This document shows positions 18,532-27,613 of a stretch of 64,000 nucleotides of DNA, piece by piece (the first letter of the stretch is position 1; every line of letters starts with the position of its first letter). The notes beneath the pieces are model-generated. The model saw only the letters and a list, made by a program, of their open reading frames with translations, was not told the origin of the DNA and made no database searches. Where the stretch lies: the NCBI RefSeq assembly GCF_004152865.1, contig NZ_SEOO01000004.1, forward strand, positions 111,874 to 175,873, written 5' to 3'. The DNA is from Sphingobium cupriresistens (lineage in GTDB: Bacteria > Pseudomonadota > Alphaproteobacteria > Sphingomonadales > Sphingomonadaceae). The position numbers and the translations under genes are program-made.

Positions 18532-20007
18532 ATGAACAAGCCGAAACAGGGCTTTGCCGGATTGTGGAATATCAGTTTCGGTTTTTTCGGCATCCAGATC
18601 GGCTTCGCGCTGCAAAACGCCAATATGAGCCGGGTCTTCCAGTCGCTTGGCTCCAGCATCGACGACCTATCGGCCTTATGGGTCGCCGCGCCGCTGACCG
18701 GCCTGCTGGTCCAGCCGATCGTCGGGCATCTTTCCGATCGCACCTGGCTGGGGCGGCTCGGCCGTCGCCGCCCTTATTTCCTGGCAGGCGCGATCCTCTC
18801 CACGGTGGCGTTGCTGGGGATGCCGCAAAGCGACGGGCTGCTGATGGCCGCATTGCTGCTGTGGATGCTCGACGCCAGCCTCAATATCTCGATGGAGCCG
18901 TTCCGCGCCTTTGTCGGCGATATGCTGGGCAAGGATCAGCATATAATAGGCTATGCGGTGCAGACCGCGTTCATCGGTGCGGGCGCGGTGGTGGGATCGC
19001 TCTTTCCCTATGTCCTAGACCATCTGGGCGTCGCCAACGTCGCGGCGGCGGGGCAGGTGCCCGATACGGTGCGCTACAGTTTTTGGGCAGGCGGCGCTGC
19101 GTTGCTGGCCGCGGTGCTCTGGACCGTGATGACGACGCGCGAATATGCGCCGGACCAGATCCGCGCCTTCGCCGACGCTGACGAAGCCGCCGCCACGGCG
19201 CCCGATCTGGCAGGCCGCGCCATCGGTCCCTGCGTCATCTGGATTGGCGCGGGAGTCTTCGTCGCGCTGCTGGTCGCCCTCTGGGCAATGGAAAAGGAAG
19301 TCTATCTGCTCGCCGCGCTGTTGGCCGGCTACGGCCTCGCCAGCCTGGTCGCCATTCTGCTGGCCCGCGCTGGACGCGGCGCACATATGCTGGCGCATAT
19401 CGTCGGCGATATCGGCGCTATGCCTCCGATCATGCGACGACTGGCGGTGATCCAGTTCTTCAGTTGGTCGGCGCTCTTCATCATGTGGATTCACACCACG
19501 CCGGTCGTCGCCCAATATATGTTCGGATCGGCCAATCCCGCCAGCGCCGCCTATCAGGCTGGCGGCAACTGGGTAGGGGTGCTCTTCTCGGTGTATAATG
19601 GCGTGGCCGCAATCGCCGCCCTGACGCTTCTGCCCTGGGTGGCGGCGCGGATCGGCAAGGCGCGGACCCATGCGCTGTGCCTGGTTGCGGGCGCGGCAGG
19701 CTTCGCCAGTTTCCTGATCGTGCGTGATCCCAACCTGCTGCTGCTCAGCGAAGCCGGGATCGGCATCGCCTGGGCCTCGATCCTCGCCATGCCTTATGCC
19801 ATGCTCGCCTCGACCCTGCCGCAGGCCAAGCTCGGCGTCTATATGGGCGTGTTCAATATCTTCGTCGTGCTGCCGCAATTGCTGGTGGCGACGGCGATGG
19901 GATCGATCATGAAGACATTCTTCCCTGGCGACCCCATCTGGACCATGGCCTTCGCCGCGGCCACGCTGCTGCTGGCGGCGTTGGCGACCTTGCGAATCAG
20001 GGCGTGA
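18532..20007 (+). CDS. MFS transporter (GPH/SLC45-like sugar carrier)
   Basis: About 491 residues and twelve membrane segments. The N-terminus (GLWNISFGFFGIQIGFALQN, then VAAPLTGLLVQPIVGHLSDR and GRRRPYFLAGAI) matches sucrose/maltose-type carriers common in Caulobacter and sphingomonads. The frame is open from 18481, but the ATG at 18532 has GGGAGGGGACAGG directly upstream. It lies 169 bases after the dehydrogenase gene, in the same orientation. That gap carries an inverted repeat (GAATTC-GAAT-GAATTC at about 18419-18434), which may be an operator. Probably imports a di- or oligosaccharide. Confidence 0.88.
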   Translation: MNKPKQGFAGLWNISFGFFGIQIGFALQNANMSRVFQSLGSSIDDLSALWVAAPLTGLLVQPIVGHLSDRTWLGRLGRRRPYFLAGAILSTVALLGMPQSDGLLMAALLLWMLDASLNISMEPFRAFVGDMLGKDQHIIGYAVQTAFIGAGAVVGSLFPYVLDHLGVANVAAAGQVPDTVRYSFWAGGAALLAAVLWTVMTTREYAPDQIRAFADADEAAATAPDLAGRAIGPCVIWIGAGVFVALLVALWAMEKEVYLLAALLAGYGLASLVAILLARAGRGAHMLAHIVGDIGAMPPIMRRLAVIQFFSWSALFIMWIHTTPVVAQYMFGSANPASAAYQAGGNWVGVLFSVYNGVAAIAALTLLPWVAARIGKARTHALCLVAGAAGFASFLIVRDPNLLLLSEAGIGIAWASILAMPYAMLASTLPQAKLGVYMGVFNIFVVLPQLLVATAMGSIMKTFFPGDPIWTMAFAAATLLLAALATLRIRA

Positions 20008-20126
20008 GCCGATGCAGCGATTCGCGCTTCGCATGAAGACCGATATCAGCAGAATTCAGGCCGCTATCAATGCCTAATTCCGCTACGGAAAGCGTTGCAC
20101 TCTGCCACGGATGCAATCTTTGCAAT

Positions 20127-20145
20127 TGCGAAATAATCGTTCGCA
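20127..20145. promoter_or_regulatory. Fur-like palindrome with no evident target gene
   Basis: TGCGAAATAATCGTTCGCA is a perfect six-base inverted repeat (TGCGAA/TTCGCA, seven-base spacer), flanked by further TTGC/TTGCGAAA half-sites. This resembles alphaproteobacterial Fur/Irr-type sites. It lies between two convergent genes, where no annotated gene starts. The 201 bases at 20008-20208 hold no protein gene I can support. Confidence 0.45.
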
Positions 20146-20208
20146 CTTGCGAAAGATTACCAGTTGGTACATCAGGAACGGGCCTTTCAGGCATCCTCTC
20201 CTAAAACT

Positions 20209-20466
20209 TTACGGGCTGGTCTTCGGATCGGCCCTTTTTTTGTCTTCGTCGGATCGCGCGTCGTCCAGCCCCTGCGGCACTGTCCAGGCGATGCCCTCAT
20301 CCAGATAGGCTTCCAGTTCACGCCAATGCCGGTCCCATCCCGGTCCCCGACGGGCGGGGGGCACTTCCTGCTCCACGATCAAGCGCGCGCGTCGGATCGG
20401 ATTGGACGGCCGCTGCTCCATCCTTAGCACGATATCGCGCACATCCTGGGGACCGTCCTTGCTCAT
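20209..20466 (-). CDS. Small hypothetical protein (85 aa)
   Basis: I do not recognise a function. The 85-residue protein is hydrophilic and charged (MSKDGPQDVRDIVLRMEQRP), has a central RRARLIVEQEVPPARRG segment and an acidic-basic tail, and lacks a signal peptide or membrane segment. The ATG at 20466 is preceded by an excellent Shine-Dalgarno (GGGGGAGGAG), which argues that it is a real gene although the same frame opens further upstream. It stands divergent from the CDP-alcohol phosphatidyltransferase and convergent to the MFS gene. Confidence 0.65.
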   Translation of the reverse strand: MSKDGPQDVRDIVLRMEQRPSNPIRRARLIVEQEVPPARRGPGWDRHWRELEAYLDEGIAWTVPQGLDDARSDEDKKRADPKTSP

Positions 20467-20592
20467 ATGCTCCTCCCCCAGGCTTCCCGCCCGGTCGCTC
20501 GCCTTTGCCCCGGAAGCCAAGGAACAGGCAATGACCTTGTCGGTGCGACGCAACAACATTGTCTATTCGTCATCCTTCCGTCATAAAGCGCC

Positions 20593-21285
20593 ATGTCATT
20601 GCCTTCTGGCCCGTCGGCCCCACCCATCGCCCGTATCCAGCAAAATGTGCTCGCCGTGGCGGAACGTCGCCTTCTCAATTGGCTCTGCGCCCATATGCCG
20701 CGCTGGGTCACGCCCGACATGCTCACCGCGCTGGGCATGGTGGGCGCGTTCGCCATTTTCGCGGGCTATGCCGCCAGCAATTGGGGCGTCGATTGGCTAT
20801 GGCTGGCGATCGCGGGCTATGCGCTGCAATGGTTCGGCGACTCGCTGGACGGCAGCCTGGCGCGGTTCCGCCATATCGAACGGCCATCCTACGGCTATTT
20901 CATCGACCATAGTTGTGATGGCCTGGCGACCTTGCTGATCCTGGCGGGCATGGGGGCCAGCCCCTATATCCGCATGGATGTCGCGCTGGTCGCGCTGGCG
21001 GGCTATCTGCTGCTGTCGATCCACGCCTATCTGTCGGCGCGAGTCCTGGGCGAATTCAAACTATCCTATCTTGCCGCCGGACCCACCGAATTGCGGCTGT
21101 TGCTGATCGGTCTGACGATCGCGATGATGCTGTTGGGCTACGCCCCTGGCTGGTTCGGCGCGGTGTCGGGATTTGACCTTTTCGTCGGCATAATCGGCGC
21201 CATCTTGGTGCTGCTGTTCATCGGCCAGACGCTAACCACCGCTAAGCGTTTGTCGTCGTCGGAACAGCCCGGCAAAATGCGCTGA
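20593..21285 (+). CDS. CDP-alcohol phosphatidyltransferase family protein
   Basis: A 230-residue integral membrane enzyme with about six membrane segments. The active-site signature DGSLAR ... G-YFI-D-HSC-D is present around residues 84-112 (SLDGSLARFRHIERPSYGYF, then IDHSCDG), with one extra residue in the variable spacer compared with the usual pattern. Members transfer a phosphatidyl or similar group from a CDP-linked donor to an alcohol. Which alcohol is used (glycerol phosphate, inositol phosphate, choline or other) is not clear from sequence. It is transcribed alone. Confidence 0.85.
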   Translation: MSLPSGPSAPPIARIQQNVLAVAERRLLNWLCAHMPRWVTPDMLTALGMVGAFAIFAGYAASNWGVDWLWLAIAGYALQWFGDSLDGSLARFRHIERPSYGYFIDHSCDGLATLLILAGMGASPYIRMDVALVALAGYLLLSIHAYLSARVLGEFKLSYLAAGPTELRLLLIGLTIAMMLLGYAPGWFGAVSGFDLFVGIIGAILVLLFIGQTLTTAKRLSSSEQPGKMR

Positions 21286-21597
21286 GAGCATCGTGTAGAA
21301 AAGCGGGAATCGGATTTTGGCTTGAAATGATGCGAAAACAAAAACTATAGCAGGCGCCGCCTTTCACGCAGCCTGCCATAATTTGCTCGCGTCAAGGACG
21401 GCGCCGCATATTGTCCCGCGCGCCACAGCGCGAGATCAATTGGTTGAGGCGCACTTCATCCTGCGCGCCAGACGCAAATAATTGGCAAAGCCAATCCAGA
21501 CACCGTGCCAATAGCAGCATGGTTCCTCTCCCTTATTATCCGCGCATCATAGCAGATTCGCGCCATGGGAGAAGAGGGGGAGCGATAATATGGTTGC
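21286..21597. repeat. Gene-free stretch with a dispersed-repeat-like segment
   Basis: No gene is supported in these 312 bases between two convergent genes. The first 65 bases (AGAGCATCGTGTAGAAAAG, then GGAATCGGATTTTGG, then AATGATGCGAAAACAAAAAC) resemble a family of intergenic repeats frequent in alphaproteobacteria, in which AGAGCATC and GATGC(G) arms can pair. A genome-wide copy count would settle this. Confidence 0.35.
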
Positions 21598-22965
21598 TTA
21601 CTGATCAGCGCCAATTGCGCGGTAGAGCAGCACTCTGTTGCTCACTAGCGCAAGGTTCGTGACGATAGCCGATTGCCGCGCGCTATAGAGCGCGCGCTGG
21701 CTGGTCAGCGCGGTCAGGAACGTGTCGATACCCGACCGATAACGCTGGTCCGCCAGATCATAGGCGCGTTGGCTGGCCGCCACCAATCGCCGCTGCGCCG
21801 CCTGCTGCGCATCGATCGTCCCCTCGCGTGCGAGTGCGTCTGCGACTTCGCGGAAGGCGGTCTGCACCGCCTTTTCATATTGTGCGACATAAAGGTCGCG
21901 TTGCGCTTTGCTATAGTCCAGGTTCCCGCGGTTCGCACCGCCGAAGATCGGCAGGCTGGCGGATGGGCTGACCGACCAGGCGAAGCCGTTGCCGGTGAAG
22001 AGCGAGGACAGGGCCGAACTGGCCACGCCGATCGCCGACGTCAGGCTGATCGTCGGGAACATGGCCGCGCGCGCCGCACCGATATCGGCATTGGCGGCCT
22101 TGAGCTGATGTTCCGCCTGCAGCACGTCGGGCCGCTGGAGCAGCACGTCCGACGACAGGCCCGCCGGCGCCTTCGCCACGCCCGCGATCAGGCTGTCGAG
22201 CGAGGCGGGTAGCAAGGCCTCCTCCACCGGCGTCCCCACCAGCAGGTCGAGCGCGTTGCGATCCTGCGCGACTTGGGTGACGTTGGCGGCGACGTCCGAC
22301 GCCGCCTGCTCGACCGTGGTTTCGGCTTGATGGACATCGAGCTTGCCGGTCAGGCCGGCGCCATTGAGCTGGCGGGTGATGTCCAGCGTACGCTGGGCGC
22401 TCGCCTGGGTCTGGCGCGAAACCGCCAGCAGTTCCTGGTCAGCGGCCAACGTCGCATAGGCGGTCGCGGTCTCAGCGATCAAGGTGATCCGGGTCGCCCG
22501 CGCGCCTTCCTCCGTCGCCAGATAGGTTTCGAGCGCAGACTGGGTCAGGTTGCGGACGCGGCCGAACAGGTCGATCTCGAACGCGCTGAAGCCGATGTCG
22601 GCGCTGTAACTATTCTGCCGATTGTCATTCTGGCGGACGAAGCTGGCGCCGGCGTCGGCGGTGATGGTGGGCAATTGGGCGGCGCGTTGCACCCTATATT
22701 GCGCGCGCGCCGACTGGATGTTGGCGATCGCGGCGCGCAGGTCGCGATTATTGGCCAGCGCTCGCGCGATCACGCTACGCAGCTTCGTGTCGCCGACCAG
22801 TTCGGTCCAGGCTAGGCCAACCTTTTGTCCGGCCTGCCCAGGCGCATAGGCTTCCCCGTTGGGCAAGGTGGCGGGCACTGGCGCTGTCGGTCGCACATAG
22901 GTCGGCGCCATGTTGCATCCGGCCAGCGTCAGCAGCGATACCGCCGACAGTGAAAGGCGGATCAT
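21598..22965 (-). CDS. RND efflux outer-membrane lipoprotein (NodT/OprM type)
   Basis: A 455-residue TolC-like channel subunit. It carries a lipoprotein signal ending LLTLAGC (Cys17) followed by NMAPTYVRP, typical of NodT-family efflux channels. Paired outer-membrane efflux repeats follow, with the coiled regions QSARAQYRVQRAAQLPTITA, FEIDLFGRVRNLTQSALETY and QRPDVLQAEHQLKAANADIG. Its start overlaps the stop of the pump gene (ATGA), making it the last gene of a three-gene tripartite efflux operon. Confidence 0.93.
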   Translation of the reverse strand: MIRLSLSAVSLLTLAGCNMAPTYVRPTAPVPATLPNGEAYAPGQAGQKVGLAWTELVGDTKLRSVIARALANNRDLRAAIANIQSARAQYRVQRAAQLPTITADAGASFVRQNDNRQNSYSADIGFSAFEIDLFGRVRNLTQSALETYLATEEGARATRITLIAETATAYATLAADQELLAVSRQTQASAQRTLDITRQLNGAGLTGKLDVHQAETTVEQAASDVAANVTQVAQDRNALDLLVGTPVEEALLPASLDSLIAGVAKAPAGLSSDVLLQRPDVLQAEHQLKAANADIGAARAAMFPTISLTSAIGVASSALSSLFTGNGFAWSVSPSASLPIFGGANRGNLDYSKAQRDLYVAQYEKAVQTAFREVADALAREGTIDAQQAAQRRLVAASQRAYDLADQRYRSGIDTFLTALTSQRALYSARQSAIVTNLALVSNRVLLYRAIGADQ

Positions 22966-25900
22966 GCCGGAACTCCTGCGTCTGGCGCCGGGGCTGGCGG
23001 CGCGGCGTTCTTTTTACCGCTGAAAAGGCCCGCAATCGTGACGAAGAACAGCGGCACGTAGAAGATGGCCAGCGCCGTCGCCGTCGTCATGCCGCCAACG
23101 ACCGCCGTACCGATCGCAACACGGCTCTGTGCGCCTGCGCCCGTTGCGATCGCCAACGGGATGACGCCGGCGATGAAGGCAAGGCTGGTCATCAGGATCG
23201 GGCGGAAGCGCAGCCGCGCCGCTTCCAGCGCGGCGGACAGCGCGTCCTTGCCCTGTTTGTGCGCCAGTTCGGCGAACTCGACGATCAGGATCGCATTCTT
23301 CGCGGCCAGACCCATCGTGGTGAGCAAACCAACCTGGAAGAAGATATTATTCTCCAGCCCGCGCGCCCACACCGCGATCACCGCGCCGACCAGGCCGAGC
23401 GGGATCACCAGCAGCACCGCCAGCGGGATCGACCAGCTTTCATAGAGAGCGGCAAGGCACAGGAACACGACCAGCACCGACAGGCCGTAGAGCAACGGCG
23501 CCTGACCGCCGGACAGTTGCTCCTGATAGGACAGGCCGCTCCATGCGTAGCTGGTGCCGGTCGGCAGTTGCTTCTGCAATTCGACTATCCGGTCCATCGC
23601 TTCGCCCGAACTGGCGCCCGCGCCGGCCTGGCCCTGGATTTCGAAAGAGGACAGACCGTTGAAACGCGCCATCGTGCTAGGCCCCATCGTCCAATGCGTG
23701 GTCGCAAAGGCGGAGAAGGGCACCATTTCGCCGGTGCTGCTCGACCGTACCATCCAATTGTCGATATCGGTCGGCAACGCGCGATAGGCCGCATCAGCCT
23801 GCATATAGACGCGCTTCACTCGGCCGCGATCGACGAAATCGTTGATATAGGTGCTGCCCCAGGCGGAACTGAGGACATCGTCGACATCGCTCTGCGTCAG
23901 GCCCAGCACCGCCAGCTTCTCATTGTCGATATCGACTTTGAGCTGGGGCGTATCCTCCAGCGATGCGGCGCGCACGCCGGCCAGCACCGGATCTTTGGAC
24001 GCTGCGTCGATCAACTGGTTGCGCAGTTCCAGAAAGCGCGCGCGGCTGAGGCCGCCATTGTTCAGCAGTTCGAAGGTGAAGCCGTTCGATTGGCCGAGGC
24101 CCCGGATAGAGGGCGGCGTCATGCCCAGTATCTTGGCGTCGCGGATCGCCGCGAGTTGCTTGGTCGCGCGTCCGGCAATAGTCCCCGCCGTGTTTGCGAT
24201 ACCCTTACGCTCGTTCCATGGCGCCAGGTTGATGAAGCCCTGGCCGACATTCTCACCCTGGCCCTGGAAGCTGAATCCAGTCATGATGAAGGCGAAGGCG
24301 ACATTGTCCTTCTCGTCGTTCAGGAAATAATTCTGCACCTGGTCGATCACCGCATTGGTCCGGCTCGATTTGGCGCCGGCGGGCAGCGTGACCTGCACCA
24401 TCACCTGCCCTTGATCCTCGACCGGCAGGAAGCTGGACGGCAGCCGCACGAAGATGAGAACCAGCAGCGCCAGCACCACGACATACAGGCCCCAGAACAG
24501 CTTGCGCCGATTCAACATCTGCTGCGTGCGGCGGACATAGCCGCCGGTCAGCCTCTCAAACCAGCGGTTGAACTTGCCGGCCCAACCTTCGTTGCGATGG
24601 TCCTCGCTCGCGGACTTGAGGAGGGTCGCGCACAGCGCCGGCGACAGAATCAGCGCGACCACCACCGACAGTAGCATCGATGACACGATGGTTATGGAAA
24701 ACTGGCGGTAGATGACGCCGGTCGATCCGCCGAAAAAGGCCATGGGCAGCAACACTGCCGACAGCACCAAAGCGATGCCGACCAGCGCGCTGCCGATCTC
24801 CTCCATCGACTTGATCGTCGCCTCGCGCGGGGAAAGCCCTTCCTCCTCCATGATGCGCTCGACATTTTCGACCACGACGATCGCGTCGTCGACCAGCAGG
24901 CCGATGGACAACACCATACCGAAGAGGGTCAGCGTGTTGATGGAATAGCCGAACAAGGCGAGAATGCCGAAGGTGCCGAGCAGCACCACTGGCACCGCGA
25001 CGGCGGGGATCAGCGTCGCGCGCCAGCTTTGCAGGAAGACGAACATCACCACCACGACCAGCGCGACCGCTTCAAGCAACGTCTTGATGACTTCTTCGAC
25101 CGACAGCTGGATAAAGGGCGTGGTGTCGCGCGGAAATACGACTTTATATCCATGCGGCAGGCTGCTCGACAGTTCGGCGACCTTCGCCTTGACCAGTTCG
25201 GCGGTCTTGAGCGCGTCGGCGCCCGGCGCCAGTTGCAGCGCAACGCCGGACGCGGGATGGCCGTTGAGCCGCGCGGCCGTGGTATAGCTTTCATTACCCA
25301 GTTCGACTCGCGCCACGTCGGACAGATGGACGATCGATCCGTCGGTCTGGGTCTTGACGATGATGTTGCGGAATTGTTCGGGCGTCTGCAACCGCGCGCG
25401 CGCCGTCACGGTGGCGTTGATCTGCTGCCCGGCGGGCGCCGGGTCGGCGCCGATCTGGCCCGCCGACACTTCGACATTCTGCGCCGCAATCGCGCTCTGT
25501 ACGTCGGACGGCATCAGCTTTACCGCGGCAAGCTTGTAGGGGTCCAGCCACACCCGCATCGCATATTGCGACCCGAAGACCTGGGTGGCGCCGATACCAT
25601 CGATACGCGCGATCGGGTCCTGGAAATTATTGACCAGATAATCGGCGATATCCGCCTGCGTCGCTATGTCCGTCTCGTCGTAGAGGCCGACCAGCATCAG
25701 GAAGTCGGTCTGCTGCTTGGTGACGGAAAGGCCCTGCTGTTGCACCGCATTGGGCAGACGACTGAGCGCCTGCTGCACCCGATTCTGCACCTGCACCTGC
25801 GCAGTGTCGGGATCGGTCCCCTTCTGGAAGGTGACGGTGATCCGCGCCTGCCCCGTAGCGGTCGAGGAAGAGGAAAAATACATCAGGCCATCGATGCCGG

Positions 25901-26111
25901 TGAGCTGCTGTTCCAGCACCTGCGTGACGCTGGTTTCCACGGTTTCGGCCGATGCGCCGGGATAGGTGGCGCTGATGCCGACGCCAGGCGGGGCGATGTC
26001 GGGATATTGGGCGATGGGGAGCGACAGCATCGCGCCCAGGCCCGCCAGCATGATGCCGATGGCGATGACCCAGGCGAAAATCGGCCGTTCGATGAAATAG
26101 CGGCTGAGCAA
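22962..26111 (-). CDS. RND efflux pump inner-membrane permease (HAE1, AcrB/MexB type)
   Basis: A 1049-residue permease with two repeats of membrane bundle and periplasmic loops. The first reads MLSRYFIERPIFAWVIAIGI; the proton-relay aspartate pair lies in FGMVLSIGLLVDDAIVVVEN, and the lysine of the second half in LTTMGLAAKNAILIVEFAE. Porter-domain text YPGASAETVETSVTQVLEQQ and the family pattern SSSTATGQARITVTF are also present. Length is standard for hydrophobe/amphiphile exporters. It lies between its adaptor (10 bases upstream) and outer-membrane partner. Substrates may be drugs, solvents or aromatic compounds. Confidence 0.95.
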   Translation of the reverse strand: MLSRYFIERPIFAWVIAIGIMLAGLGAMLSLPIAQYPDIAPPGVGISATYPGASAETVETSVTQVLEQQLTGIDGLMYFSSSSTATGQARITVTFQKGTDPDTAQVQVQNRVQQALSRLPNAVQQQGLSVTKQQTDFLMLVGLYDETDIATQADIADYLVNNFQDPIARIDGIGATQVFGSQYAMRVWLDPYKLAAVKLMPSDVQSAIAAQNVEVSAGQIGADPAPAGQQINATVTARARLQTPEQFRNIIVKTQTDGSIVHLSDVARVELGNESYTTAARLNGHPASGVALQLAPGADALKTAELVKAKVAELSSSLPHGYKVVFPRDTTPFIQLSVEEVIKTLLEAVALVVVVMFVFLQSWRATLIPAVAVPVVLLGTFGILALFGYSINTLTLFGMVLSIGLLVDDAIVVVENVERIMEEEGLSPREATIKSMEEIGSALVGIALVLSAVLLPMAFFGGSTGVIYRQFSITIVSSMLLSVVVALILSPALCATLLKSASEDHRNEGWAGKFNRWFERLTGGYVRRTQQMLNRRKLFWGLYVVVLALLVLIFVRLPSSFLPVEDQGQVMVQVTLPAGAKSSRTNAVIDQVQNYFLNDEKDNVAFAFIMTGFSFQGQGENVGQGFINLAPWNERKGIANTAGTIAGRATKQLAAIRDAKILGMTPPSIRGLGQSNGFTFELLNNGGLSRARFLELRNQLIDAASKDPVLAGVRAASLEDTPQLKVDIDNEKLAVLGLTQSDVDDVLSSAWGSTYINDFVDRGRVKRVYMQADAAYRALPTDIDNWMVRSSSTGEMVPFSAFATTHWTMGPSTMARFNGLSSFEIQGQAGAGASSGEAMDRIVELQKQLPTGTSYAWSGLSYQEQLSGGQAPLLYGLSVLVVFLCLAALYESWSIPLAVLLVIPLGLVGAVIAVWARGLENNIFFQVGLLTTMGLAAKNAILIVEFAELAHKQGKDALSAALEAARLRFRPILMTSLAFIAGVIPLAIATGAGAQSRVAIGTAVVGGMTTATALAIFYVPLFFVTIAGLFSGKKNAAPPAPAPDAGVPA

Positions 26112-26121
26112 GGGCCGGCTC

Positions 26122-27255
26122 CTATTGCGCTGTCTTGATGGCGACAGGCTTGACGACGTCGTCGGCCTTCACCTTGTCGGTGCCCTCGACGATCAGGCGG
26201 TCGCCGGCCTTGAGACCCGCGGTGATCAGCCATTTGTCGCCGATCGCCTGAGCGGCGGTGACGATACGGCGTTCGACCTTGTTCGCCTTGTTCACGACCA
26301 GCGCCGTGGCGTTGCCCTTGGGATCGCGGTTGATGCCCTGTTGCGGCGCCAGAATCGCGCCGGGCACCACCGATTGCGGCGCGATCACGCGGACGAACAT
26401 GCCGGGCATCAGCAGCCCGTCAGGATTGGGAAAGCGCGCGCGCAACGTCACCGTGCCGCTGTTGACGTCGACGATCGGCTCGGCGAATTCGATCCGGCCT
26501 TCCTGGGGATAGTCGGCGCCATCTTCCAGTTTCAGCCGGATGGTCGCGCTGGCCGCCAGCGTCTTGCCCGCCGCCAGCGACCGGCGCAACGCCAGGATCT
26601 GCGAGCTGGACTGGGTGACGTCGACATAGATGGGGTCGAGTTGCTGGATCGTGGTCAACGGGTCGGTCTGGCTGGTCGTCACCAGCGCGCCGGGCGTGAA
26701 CAGGGTACGGCCGATTCGCCCGCTGATCGGCGCCCGGACCAATGTGAAGTCCAGATTGACGCTGCTGGTCTGCAGGCTGGCGCGCGCCTGCTGCACCGCG
26801 GCGCTCGCCTGTCGCGCGGTCGCGATCACATCGTCGCGGTCCTGCGCGCTCACCGCTTCGGTATCGCCCAGGCTGCGATAGCGCTGCGCCTTGGCCTGCG
26901 CGGCTGCGGCGGTCGCCTGCGCACTGGCCAGACTGGCCTGCGCCTCGTCGCGCGACGCGCGATAGAGGCGGGCGTCGATCTGATAGAGCGGCTGGCCGGC
27001 GCTGACCATCGATCCTTCGGTGAACAGCCGCTTCTGGATCAGTCCCGCCACTTGCGGCCGCACTTCCGACATCATGGTCGATACGGTGCGGCCGGGCAGT
27101 TCGCTGGACACCGTGGCGTCCTGCGTGCTCAGCGTGACCACGCCCACTTCCACCGGCCCCTTTTGCGGCGGCTTTTGCTGTCCACATGCCGCAAGCGACA
27201 GGCCAAGAGCGATTGGCGCGACCCGAAGGCTGCGCAAGGTGGCGGAAAGGAGCAT
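26122..27255 (-). CDS. RND efflux periplasmic adaptor lipoprotein (AcrA/MexA type)
   Basis: About 377 residues. From the ATG at 27255 the protein starts with a lipoprotein signal ending LSLAACGQQ (Cys24). Then follow the barrel-sandwich half-motifs (VEVGVVTLS; EVRPQVAGLIQKRLFTEGSM; VRAPISGRIGRTLFTPGALV), an alpha-helical hairpin rich in Ala/Gln/Arg (about 120-175), and a beta-barrel (GRIEFAEPIVDVNSGTVTLR). The open frame extends 54 codons further upstream to 27417, but that part is Pro/Arg-rich and would destroy the signal. First gene of the efflux operon. Confidence 0.92.
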   Translation of the reverse strand: MLLSATLRSLRVAPIALGLSLAACGQQKPPQKGPVEVGVVTLSTQDATVSSELPGRTVSTMMSEVRPQVAGLIQKRLFTEGSMVSAGQPLYQIDARLYRASRDEAQASLASAQATAAAAQAKAQRYRSLGDTEAVSAQDRDDVIATARQASAAVQQARASLQTSSVNLDFTLVRAPISGRIGRTLFTPGALVTTSQTDPLTTIQQLDPIYVDVTQSSSQILALRRSLAAGKTLAASATIRLKLEDGADYPQEGRIEFAEPIVDVNSGTVTLRARFPNPDGLLMPGMFVRVIAPQSVVPGAILAPQQGINRDPKGNATALVVNKANKVERRIVTAAQAIGDKWLITAGLKAGDRLIVEGTDKVKADDVVKPVAIKTAQ

Positions 27256-27539
27256 GGTGTGGCGCTTATCCTTGAAACTGTGCCGCACAGGCCCCTGCGA
27301 TGCCCGCCGATGCACGAATAAGACCGGACCGGGCGCACGAGGGGGAGGGGGGAGGGGCGTGCGCGACCGATTCGGGCCGTGCACCGGGTTTCCAGCCAGG
27401 ATGGCGGGTATAGGCATCGCAAGGACTCCGTTGGCGTCGGCAGGGGAGCCGACCTGGCCCTCTTCGCGGCTTTGCCCGTCTCATGGTAGAGTGACTGTTT
27501 TTCGAAATGCGGCGATGCGTTGCATGACCGCGCATGTTC

Positions 27540-27569
27540 GTATCGCTTTGTATCGGCCTGTATCGGCCA
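27540..27569. promoter_or_regulatory. Three direct GTATCG repeats at 10-bp spacing
   Basis: GTATCG occurs at 27540, 27550 and 27560, one helical turn apart (GTATCGCTTT, GTATCGGCCT, GTATCGGCCA). OmpR/PhoB-family response regulators typically bind such direct repeats. The site lies in the 358-base gap between the divergent efflux operon and the OmpR-family regulator gene that begins 45 bases downstream, so it is the best candidate for that regulator's binding site. Confidence 0.6.
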
Positions 27570-27613
27570 GCAAGAAGCGCAGACTTTTAATGCGCCGCGC
27601 GCTAGGACGGGCC

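Noticed and set aside
22950..24674. Plus-strand open frame of 574 codons inside the RND pump gene
   Set aside because: Antisense to a clear RND permease; His/Arg/Gln-rich with no family text.
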